6,085 bases of DNA. Origin: an uncultured Actinomycetes bacterium (GTDB lineage: Bacteria > Actinomycetota > Thermoleophilia > Gaiellales > Gaiellaceae). Numbering within the stretch: position 1 is the stretch's first letter; the number at the start of each line of letters is the position of its first letter. A program made the position numbers and the translations under genes. Below, piece by piece: positions 1-5,578 of the stretch. The notes under the pieces are model-generated. The model saw only the letters and a program-made list of their open reading frames with translations. It did not search any database and had not been told where the DNA came from. The stretch spans positions 1 through 6,085 of the forward strand of contig CAIYXH010000197.1 of NCBI GenBank assembly GCA_903930195.1, read 5' to 3'.

Positions 1-33
1 CAGCCAAGGCGTAACGAGAGCCGAAGGGTCGCA

Positions 34-67
34 ACAAGGGTCAGGCCCCGCGGGGCCTGACCCTTGT
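34..67 (-). terminator. Perfect 34-bp palindrome downstream of the Fn3 gene, probable terminator
   Basis: Two 17-base arms meet with no spacer at 50/51 (core GGCCCCGCGGGGCC) and are perfectly self-complementary. The palindrome begins 5 bases past the TAG stop of the leftward Fn3 gene. As RNA it would form a very stable hairpin. No T tract follows on either strand, so it is not a canonical U-tailed terminator. Hairpin terminators lacking U tracts have been proposed in actinobacteria. It could instead be a dispersed palindromic repeat element. A related half-site (AAGGGTC) also occurs at 24-30. The structure is certain; the function is inferred. Confidence 0.55.
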
Positions 68-72
68 GCGCT

Positions 73-1785
73 CTACGCCTTCGTGGCGAACTGGACCGTG
101 AGCTGCTTGCTGGTCTCGAGGTCGCCGGAGACGGCGTTCACCTCGAGGCGGTAGGTGCCGGAGTGGCGGGCGTTCTTCGGGACGTTCAGCGTGACCACGT
201 GCTGTCCCTTCGAGAGCGTTCGGTGCCACACCGCCACGGTCTTCGAGGCCTGCGTGAGGGTGATCGTCACCTTGGCGGTGAGCGTCGGGGCGACCAGGAT
301 CCGCACCATGCCCGTCTTGTCGAGCACGAAGTGGCCGGGGATGAGGTAGCGCAGCTGGAGCGACGGACGCGGGGGGCCGCCGACCGCGGTGAGCAGGGCG
401 AACGACGTCGCGTGCATCGTCAGGACATGGACGGCCCCGGTGCTGTCGACGTACCAGCCGTCCGGATAGCCCGACGGCAGGGTGGGGCCGGCAATGCTCG
501 GAATCGGCGTCCAGGTGACTCCGTCGTGCGAGTACGAGGGGCTGTCGTCGGTGGGAGCGTTCGCAAAGCCGAGGTCGACCGGCTTCGGGAAGCTCGTGAT
601 CGCGGTCCCGGTGGCGGACGTGACGTCGAGCTTCACGCCGATGCTGTCGGCGGCAAGGGCGTAGCCGGAGCTCGACGAGATCGAGGTGACGGCGGTGAGA
701 CGTGCGGTCGCCGGGACGCTGAGCGCCGGGATGTGCGCGACGACGGTCTTGCCGCCGGCCGAGATCGTCAGCGTGGTCGGAGAGCCAGGGGTGAGGACTT
801 GGCTCGAGCCTGCGCCGAGCGGTACGACCGCGTTCGAGGTCGCCGACGGAGGCCCGCTGCCGGCGCTGTTCTGCGCGCTCACGGTGAACGTGTAGGCCGT
901 GCCCGGCGTGAGCCCGGTGACCGTGACCGGGCTGGAGCTCCCCGATGCGGTGATCCCGCCCGGTGACGAGACCACCGTGTACCCGCCGATGCCGAGTCCC
1001 CCGTCGTCGGGAGCGGTGAAGCTCACCGTTGCTTGAGCCGCCCCGGCGACTGCGCTCACACCGGTCGGTGCGCCCGGGGTCGTGCCCGGGATCACGGGGT
1101 TCGACAGCGTCGACGACAGCCCCGTGCCAACGGCGTTCGTCGCCGTCACGTAGAAGCGGTATGTCCGTCCGTCGGCGAGTCCGGTGACCGTGACGGGGCT
1201 CGACGCACCCGTCGCGGTGATCCCGTCGGGAAGCGAGGTGACGGTGTAGCTCGTGATCGGCGAGCCGTTGCTCGAGGGGGTGGAGAAGCTGACGCTCGCC
1301 TGTCCGTCGCCCGCGGTCGCGCCGACCGACTCCGGGGTCCCCGGCGCCGCGACCGGCGTCACCTGGTTCGAGGCGGCCGAAGCGGCGCCGACGCCGTCGC
1401 TGTTCTTGGCTGTGACGGTGAACGTGTACGCAGTGCCGTTCGTGAGCCCGGTGACGAGGATCGAGCTGCCCGACGCGCTCGCGGTCACTCCGCCGGGCGC
1501 CGAGGTGACCGTGTACGAGGTGATCGCCGAGCCGCCGTTCGAATCGGGGGCGAAGAAGCTGACGGTCGCCTGGGCGTTGCCCGCGACTGCGCTGACGTTC
1601 GTCGGCGCGTCCGGCACGGCGGCGACGGCACCTCCGGAGAGCCAGAGCGCGGCAAGGAGGGTCACGGTGAGGGCGGTCAACAGCCGTGTACGGGTAGGCA
1701 GGAGCGCGCCCTCGTCGGGCTGGAGGCTCGCTCTCGTGATCGGCCGCGACAACTGCACCCTCGACATCCCCTCGGGCCCGGTCAC
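73..1785 (-). CDS. Secreted protein with three tandem fibronectin type III domains
   Basis: The 570-residue product has a long basic N-terminal region, then a hydrophobic stretch (about residues 35-50) ending in GGAVAA near residue 56, which looks like a signal peptide with an AxA-type cleavage site. Three Fn3 domains follow at about 57-146, 148-233 and 237-322. Each carries the usual pattern: PGxPxxVxAxAGxxQAxVSF, an SYTV strand, then VTGLxxGTxYxFxVTAxNxxG. Residues 329-468 form another beta-rich region (SAGGKTVVAHIPA, later DGVTWTPIPS), and 470-570 a beta-rich C-terminal domain. No LPXTG motif or C-terminal membrane anchor is visible, so it is probably released or non-covalently wall-associated. 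A binding or adhesion role is typical of bacterial Fn3 proteins, but no catalytic domain is recognisable. The start is uncertain: GTG at 1785, ATG at 1767 (GAGGGG abutting it), or GTG at 1758 with GAGGGG nine bases upstream. The gene is divergent from the lipoprotein gene. Confidence 0.85.
   Translation of the reverse strand: MTGPEGMSRVQLSRPITRASLQPDEGALLPTRTRLLTALTVTLLAALWLSGGAVAAVPDAPTNVSAVAGNAQATVSFFAPDSNGGSAITSYTVTSAPGGVTASASGSSILVTGLTNGTAYTFTVTAKNSDGVGAASAASNQVTPVAAPGTPESVGATAGDGQASVSFSTPSSNGSPITSYTVTSLPDGITATGASSPVTVTGLADGRTYRFYVTATNAVGTGLSSTLSNPVIPGTTPGAPTGVSAVAGAAQATVSFTAPDDGGLGIGGYTVVSSPGGITASGSSSPVTVTGLTPGTAYTFTVSAQNSAGSGPPSATSNAVVPLGAGSSQVLTPGSPTTLTISAGGKTVVAHIPALSVPATARLTAVTSISSSSGYALAADSIGVKLDVTSATGTAITSFPKPVDLGFANAPTDDSPSYSHDGVTWTPIPSIAGPTLPSGYPDGWYVDSTGAVHVLTMHATSFALLTAVGGPPRPSLQLRYLIPGHFVLDKTGMVRILVAPTLTAKVTITLTQASKTVAVWHRTLSKGQHVVTLNVPKNARHSGTYRLEVNAVSGDLETSKQLTVQFATKA
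820..1617 (-). repeat. Three tandem Fn3-encoding repeats (~265-275 bp each)
   Basis: Inside the Fn3 gene, three consecutive units (about 1617-1345, 1344-1081 and 1077-820) encode homologous domains. The protein repeats share phrases such as SSPVTVTGL and GTAYTFTV. The DNA shares short blocks, for example acggtgaacgtgta in units 1 and 3. Divergence between units is substantial at the DNA level, so this is an old duplication and not a freshly expanded array. Confidence 0.7.
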
Positions 1786-1875
1786 ACCCGGATCCCTAAG
1801 CCCTCATGGTACTTGCGATCCGCCGTTTTTCGCGACCTCCGCTTCGAGATCGCCGAGGCTGGGAATCCGCTGGGG
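1786..1875. promoter_or_regulatory. Divergent intergenic region between the Fn3 and lipoprotein genes
   Basis: This 90-bp gap must hold promoters for two outward-facing genes. On the minus strand a TACCAT hexamer (plus-strand 1806-1811) fits a TAnnnT -10 box about 20 bases before the GTG at 1785, but no convincing -35 box accompanies it. A GCGATC/GATCGC inverted pair (1815-1820 and 1848-1853) could be an operator or chance. No clear -10 box is seen for the rightward gene. The function is inferred mainly from gene arrangement. Confidence 0.3.
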
Positions 1876-2571
1876 ATGCGGGTTTTCGTCGTGGCGCTCC
1901 TCCTCATCGCGCTTGCCGCCGGCTGCGGTTCGGGCGGCAGCACGACCACGACGACCGACGGCGGCACGCAGGTCGCCGGCGCGCTCGACGGCAGCCGCGT
2001 CGCCGAGCTCGACGTGGAGAGCGGTGCGAGCTCGGTCACGGTGCGCGCGGCGGCTCTCGGTGGTGACCTGTATCGCGTCTCGACCCCGTCGGGAGCCGGG
2101 ATTCGCCCCGACGTCGTGCGCCATGGCGGCCGCGTTCAGGTGTTCCTCGTCTCGGCGGGATCCGGCCCGGCGGCGGTGACGGTGCTCGTCGCGCGCGGGG
2201 TGCGCTGGGAGCTGCGGTTCGACGGCGGAGCGACCGATGTGGTCGCGAACCTCGGCGGTGCCAGGCTCTCGAGCGTCGACTTCGTTGCAGGCGACTCCCA
2301 CATCGGCCTCACGCTGCCCGCTCCTCATGGCTCGGTGCCGGTGCGGATGGCCGGCGGCGCGAGCCAGTTCACGATCGAGGTTCCCTCGGGCGTTCCGGTG
2401 CGGACGTCGCTCGACGGTGGGGCCGGCAGCGTCGAGCTCGACGGTGTCACGCACACCGGCGTCGCGGGCGGCACGGTCTTCACGCCGTTCGGGTGGACGG
2501 CGGCGGCCGACCGCTACGACGTCGTAGCCCAGGCGGGTGTCTCGGCCCTGACGGTCGGCAACAGCTCCTGA
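1876..2571 (+). CDS. Predicted lipoprotein with a beta-strand-rich, DUF4097/LiaF-like domain
   Basis: The 231-residue product starts with a short lipoprotein signal peptide: MRVF, a hydrophobic core, then lipobox LAAGC at residues 13-17. Cys17 would be lipidated and become the mature N-terminus. A Thr-rich linker (22-27) follows. Residues 43-228 are made of short alternating beta strands with repeating Gly-rich turns (FDGGATDVV, MAGGASQFTIEVPSG, LDGGAGSVELDG), suggesting a beta-helix or stacked-sheet fold. This resembles DUF4097 and the C-terminal domain of LiaF-type envelope-stress proteins, but that link is from pattern only. I chose ATG at 1876 because it begins the signal peptide exactly. 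The reading frame stays open upstream, but that part lies opposite the Fn3 gene and its promoter region. The Shine-Dalgarno is poor (CTGGGG abuts the ATG). The GH125 gene follows about 74 bases downstream on the same strand, so co-transcription is plausible. No enzymatic residues are evident. Confidence 0.82.
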   Translation: MRVFVVALLLIALAAGCGSGGSTTTTTDGGTQVAGALDGSRVAELDVESGASSVTVRAAALGGDLYRVSTPSGAGIRPDVVRHGGRVQVFLVSAGSGPAAVTVLVARGVRWELRFDGGATDVVANLGGARLSSVDFVAGDSHIGLTLPAPHGSVPVRMAGGASQFTIEVPSGVPVRTSLDGGAGSVELDGVTHTGVAGGTVFTPFGWTAAADRYDVVAQAGVSALTVGNSS

Positions 2572-2585
2572 GCACCTCGTTCTGA

Positions 2586-2645
2586 GACGATGCGCAGATC
2601 GCGGAGCTCGTCGACACGCTGCGTCGTCTCCTCGCCGAGCGCGAT
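2586..2645 (+). other. Coding-like extension upstream of the GH125 start, no canonical start codon
   Basis: Between an in-frame TGA (2583-2585) and the GTG at 2646, the GH125 frame stays open for 20 codons reading DDAQIAELVDTLRRLLAERD. This is a plausible amphipathic helix. GH125 proteins as I remember them have roughly 45-50 residues before the TGD motif, while the GTG start leaves only 32. The stretch would restore normal length, yet it contains no ATG, GTG or TTG in frame; only CTG at 2619 is a weak option. An ATG at 2590 lies in another frame and would join with a one-base insertion. Confidence 0.35.
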
Positions 2646-3779
2646 GTGCCGCCGCTGCGGATCGAGCGCGCGGCGCGCGCGGTTGACGAGCTGCTGACGC
2701 GCGCGCTGACGAGCGACGGCGAGGGCCGGGCGTTCGTCGTCACCGGCGACATCCCGGCGATGTGGCTGCGCGACGCGGCGGCGCAGGTGCGCCCCTTGCT
2801 CGCGCTCGCCGACGCGGCTCCCGCGGCGGGGGAGCTCGTCGCCGCCGTCCTGCGGACACAGGTCGAGCAGGTGCTCGCCGACCCACGCGCGAACGCTTTT
2901 GCCCCCGGGCTCCGCGTCTGGGAGCGCAAGTACGAGGTCGACTCGCTCTGCGCTCCGCTCCAGCTCGCGTGGCTCCTCGGCGACGGCGCGCACCTCGACG
3001 CGCGCTTCGTCACGGCCGCAGGGACGATCGTCGCGCTCTGGCGCCGCGGGCAGGAGCACCGTCGCGCCGACTACCGCCTTCGCCGGTTCGGTCGCCGTCG
3101 CGCCACTCTCGGCCATTGCGGCTACGGCGAGGCGGGGGCGCCGACCGGCATGACCTGGTGCGCGTTCCGGCCGAGCGACGATCGCTGCGCCCACGCCTAC
3201 AACATCCCGCAGAACGCCTTCGCGGCTGTGAGCCTCGAGCGACTCGCCGCTCTCGTCCCTGCGCTTGCCGGGGACGCGTCCGCGCTCGCCGCCGAGATCC
3301 GCGCGGGCATCGCCGAGCACGGGGTCGTCGAGCGCGACGGCGAGCGCATCTACGCCTACGAGGTCGATGGCCGCGGCGGCGCGCTCCTGCTCGACGACGC
3401 GAACGTGCCGAGCCTGCTCTCGCTGCCGTACCTCGGCTTCTGCGCGGCCGACGATCCCGTCTACACCGCGACGCGGCGCCGGCTGCTCGGCCCGGCGAAC
3501 CCGACGTGGGCGCGTGGCTCTGTCGTCCACGGGATCGGCAGCACCCACACCCGCCGGGGACGCGTCTGGCCGCTCGCGCTCGCGATGGAGGGGCTGACAG
3601 CCGGGGATGTGGCCGGCCGCGAGGATGCGCTCCGGCGGCTCGAGGCGACGATGGTCGACGGCTCGCTGCTCCACGAGTCGGTCGATCCGAGCAACCCGCG
3701 CCGCTTCACGCGCCGCTGGTTCTCGTGGGCGGACATGCTCTATGTCGAGCTGGTGCTCGCCTCAGCAGGCTGCGGCTGA
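2646..3779 (+). CDS. Glycoside hydrolase family 125, predicted exo-alpha-1,6-mannosidase
   Basis: GH125 enzymes are metal-independent, inverting exo-alpha-1,6-mannosidases. Family landmarks appear in order: TGDIPAMWLRD (33-43), VWERKYEVDSLCAPLQLA (91-108), TGMTWCAFRPSDD (167-179), IPQNAFAAV (187-195), LLDDANVPSLLSLPYLGFC (248-266), HGIGSTHT (295-302), WPLALAMEGLT (308-318) and LLHESVDP...FTRRWFSWADMLYVELV (341-370). The general acid in this family is an Asp of the FRPSDD motif, here D178 or D179. The base is the Glu of the HES motif, here E344. Both are present, so an active enzyme is expected. No signal peptide or membrane segment is visible, so it is probably cytoplasmic and acts on imported or recycled mannosides. 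At 377 residues it is shorter than the roughly 420-430 usual. The loop before WERKYE is abbreviated, and the N-terminus may continue upstream of the GTG. It lies downstream of the lipoprotein gene and overlaps the convergent membrane-protein gene by 18 bases. Confidence 0.9.
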   Translation: MPPLRIERAARAVDELLTRALTSDGEGRAFVVTGDIPAMWLRDAAAQVRPLLALADAAPAAGELVAAVLRTQVEQVLADPRANAFAPGLRVWERKYEVDSLCAPLQLAWLLGDGAHLDARFVTAAGTIVALWRRGQEHRRADYRLRRFGRRRATLGHCGYGEAGAPTGMTWCAFRPSDDRCAHAYNIPQNAFAAVSLERLAALVPALAGDASALAAEIRAGIAEHGVVERDGERIYAYEVDGRGGALLLDDANVPSLLSLPYLGFCAADDPVYTATRRRLLGPANPTWARGSVVHGIGSTHTRRGRVWPLALAMEGLTAGDVAGREDALRRLEATMVDGSLLHESVDPSNPRRFTRRWFSWADMLYVELVLASAGCG

Positions 3780-5390
3780 GGTTCCGTCGGGGTCGAGCAG
3801 CGCGAGCGGATCTTCCGGAACGGTGAGGCGGAACGCGCCCGCCCGGCGGGCGACGAGGTCGATCTGCCCGTCGGCGCGCTTGGTGAGGCAGACGTCGCCG
3901 CTGCCGATGCGCATGTACGGCGTCGACTCGATCCGCAGCTCGTAGGTGCCGGGCGTCGAGACGCTGCCCGCGACGGAGCCGGCCGTGAGACGCGTGATCC
4001 GGGCCGAACCGGGCCCCGTCACGATCGGCGTCGGGTTCCGGACGGCGAACACCTCGAGTGTGGGCGTGTTCAGGACGGGGTGCAGGGCCGTGCCGGCGCG
4101 CACGAGCAGGCGCTTCTCCGGCGAGCCGACGGCGGGATCGAGCTTCGTCTTCGGCAGCACGACGTAGCGCACGCCTTGCGTGTGGAGCCAGTGGGCGTAC
4201 GCGGCGCCGGTCGCCTTGTGGTCGAAGAGGATGGGGTTCCGGGCCCGGTCGACCTGCCGGTACCAGCCGCGTACGAGCGGGAAGCCGGCGCGGGGGAACC
4301 AGTACGACTCCCAGTGGGCTGCAGTCTCGACGACCTCGACGCGGTAGTCGGCGGTCTCGTGCCGGTCGAGATAGCCGAGCGCGGGTGCCCAGAACGCCTG
4401 GTGCTGCGGCCGCGCGTCGAGGCGGTACGGGATCAGCATGAAGTACGGCACGAGGTTGTAGGCGAAGGCCCCGCCGAGCGCGAGCACGACGAGCCAGCGG
4501 GGCCGGAAGCGGGCGAAGATCGCGGTGAGGAGCATCAGCGGCAGCACGAGCGCGCGGAGGCGCGTGATGTTGTCGCCGATCGGCGTGGACGTCGCGAACG
4601 CGAGCGTCGCGGCAAGGCCCCAGAGGACGAAGAAGCCGACGAGCAGGCGGCCGGAACCGCCGCGCCAGGCGAGGGTCGCGCCGCAGGCGCAGACGCCGAG
4701 GAGGCTGACGTAGTCGACCGCCGCGAAGGGATAGTCGCCCTGGGACGGGAAGAGCTGCAGCAGCCCGGCCTCGATCGCGGTGAGCGTGCCGACGACGACG
4801 CCCACCAGAATCGTCCGGCGCGTGAGGGCCGGACGCTCGATGAAGCATGCGCCGAGGAGCAGCAGCAGGAAGAGGAAGGCGAGCGGGCTCAGGCCGAGCG
4901 TCAGCGCAGCGAGCGGGCCGAAGAGCCAGACGCGCCCACGCTGCAGGGCGCGCAGCGCACCGAGGGTGGCGACGAAGGCGAGCGAGTAGGCGTAGAGGCC
5001 GGTGAAGGCCGGAGCTGCGCAGAGCACGCCGGCAAGCCGGGTGGGCCAGAGCGCGCGTGCGCCCCAGCGGTCGAGGCAGATCCGCGCGAAGAGCCAAGCC
5101 GAGAGCGCGGCGGAGGCCAGCGCGAGCGCGATGTTGCCGACGAGCGCGGCGGGGAAGTAGTAGAGGAGGCTGTAGTCGGCGAGGGGATAGTCGCCGCCGA
5201 ACCAGAGGTTGTCCCAGACGAGGTCGCCGCGCTCGACGAGCAGCGTGCGGTAGAGGTGCGCCGGGGCGTCGCCGGGGGCCGGGCCGAAGACGAGGATGGC
5301 GACGGCGACGGCGAGCGCGACGACCCCGGCGAGCGCTGCCTCGACCCGCGGGCCCCGGCTCGGACGGACGACGATCGAGAGCGCGCTCAC
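3762..5390 (-). CDS. Polytopic membrane protein with a C-terminal soluble domain (PTPS-related/GT-C-like)
   Basis: The 542-residue product has about nine to eleven hydrophobic segments within residues 17-320: roughly 17-36, 80-104, 115-148, 153-182, 192-212, 225-242, 248-266, 277-294 and 299-321. A soluble domain covers 325-542. After the first segment, a loop with D41APAHLYR, then WDNLWFGGDYPLADYSLLYYFPAALVG, resembles the first extracytoplasmic loop of large bacterial membrane proteins annotated as PTPS-related (PF10131) or YfhO/GT-C-like. In GT-C glycosyltransferases acidic residues in this loop are catalytic. The GVRYVVLP strand near 406-413 also recurs in such proteins. A role in envelope glycan assembly is inference, and the family call is moderate. 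The start is GTG 5390, the only canonical start before the in-frame TAG; AGAGGA abuts it, an unusually close Shine-Dalgarno. The 3' end overlaps the convergent GH125 gene by 18 bases, with no terminator between them. Confidence 0.82.
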   Translation of the reverse strand: MSALSIVVRPSRGPRVEAALAGVVALAVAVAILVFGPAPGDAPAHLYRTLLVERGDLVWDNLWFGGDYPLADYSLLYYFPAALVGNIALALASAALSAWLFARICLDRWGARALWPTRLAGVLCAAPAFTGLYAYSLAFVATLGALRALQRGRVWLFGPLAALTLGLSPLAFLFLLLLLGACFIERPALTRRTILVGVVVGTLTAIEAGLLQLFPSQGDYPFAAVDYVSLLGVCACGATLAWRGGSGRLLVGFFVLWGLAATLAFATSTPIGDNITRLRALVLPLMLLTAIFARFRPRWLVVLALGGAFAYNLVPYFMLIPYRLDARPQHQAFWAPALGYLDRHETADYRVEVVETAAHWESYWFPRAGFPLVRGWYRQVDRARNPILFDHKATGAAYAHWLHTQGVRYVVLPKTKLDPAVGSPEKRLLVRAGTALHPVLNTPTLEVFAVRNPTPIVTGPGSARITRLTAGSVAGSVSTPGTYELRIESTPYMRIGSGDVCLTKRADGQIDLVARRAGAFRLTVPEDPLALLDPDGTSAAAC

Positions 5391-5449
5391 TCCTCTCAGG
5401 ATGCACCATTGGGCTCCCGCTTCCTAGGTCGTGCCGGTTGCAGGTTGGC

Positions 5450-5467
5450 GTCGATCCTGTGTCGATC
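5450..5467 (+). promoter_or_regulatory. GTCGATC direct repeat with 11-bp period upstream of the GSII promoter
   Basis: GTCGATC occurs at 5450-5456 and again at 5461-5467, exactly one helical turn apart. It ends about 27 bases before the promoter-like TAGGAT. OmpR-family regulators, including the actinobacterial nitrogen regulator GlnR (GTnAC-n6-GTnAC-like boxes), bind direct repeats with this spacing. The bases here match GlnR consensus only partly (GTCGA in place of GTnAC). A reverse-complement copy lies at 5605-5611. Binding is inferred. Confidence 0.35.
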
Positions 5468-5494
5468 GCGCAGGCGAATCGGCCGTGCTTCGTA

Positions 5495-5500
5495 TAGGAT
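5495..5500 (+). promoter_or_regulatory. Putative -10 box (TAGGAT) for the GSII transcript
   Basis: TAGGAT fits the TAnnnT -10 pattern of the actinobacterial housekeeping sigma factor. It sits in the AT-richest spot of the region (cgtataggat). No good -35 hexamer lies 16-18 bases upstream, which would fit an activator-dependent promoter. Expected initiation near 5506-5508 would place the following stem-loop at the very 5' end of the RNA. The reverse strand of the same patch (ATCCTATACG) might also serve the divergent membrane-protein gene. Confidence 0.4.
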
Positions 5501-5503
5501 GCG

Positions 5504-5578
5504 GCCTGCGTCGCCCCCATGGGCGGCGCAAGGCGATGGAGCCTGAGCAGCCCAGATGGGGCTTCTCGGGCTTTTTTT
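5504..5578 (+). ncRNA. Structured GSII leader: candidate attenuator or small RNA
   Basis: A first stem pairs 5507-5516 with 5521-5530 (10 bp, one G-U, four-base CCAT loop). It extends by three more pairs (5504-5506 with 5532-5534) across a bulged A5531. After a nine-base linker comes a complete intrinsic terminator (5540-5578). An alternative fold pairs 5521-5527 with 5547-5553 (six of seven positions) and 5531-5534 with 5541-5544. It would dismantle both the first stem and the terminator. This terminator/antiterminator layout, directly before a glutamine synthetase gene, suggests regulated premature termination. The equally simple alternative is a roughly 70-nt stand-alone small RNA. I do not recognise it as the cyanobacterial glnA glutamine riboswitch or another known class. 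Confidence 0.4.

Noticed and set aside
64..966. 300-codon plus-strand open frame opposite the Fn3 gene
   Set aside because: Composition is Arg/Gly/Asp-rich without domains. It is the antisense shadow of a gene with clear Fn3 repeats and a signal peptide.
1033..1875. Upstream part of the long plus-strand frame that ends in the lipoprotein
   Set aside because: It lies antisense to the Fn3 gene with low-complexity Arg-rich translation. The lipobox signal peptide shows the real start is ATG 1876.
2514..3674. 386-codon minus-strand frame opposite GH125
   Set aside because: It is a shadow: the opposite strand carries all GH125 motifs including both catalytic residues.
3706..5520. 604-codon minus-strand frame overlapping the membrane protein gene
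   Set aside because: It is Arg/Pro-rich, lacks any domain, and is an out-of-frame shadow on the same strand.
5532..5541. GGCGATGGAG, similar to the opening of fluoride (crcB) riboswitches
   Set aside because: The rest of that consensus (CGCC closing arm, AAAC segment, later GATGAC-like block) is missing, and the downstream gene is not a fluoride exporter.
4080..5546. 488-codon plus-strand frame opposite the membrane protein
   Set aside because: Extreme Glu/Arg/Ala content is the complement of hydrophobic codons, and the membrane segments on the other strand are convincing.
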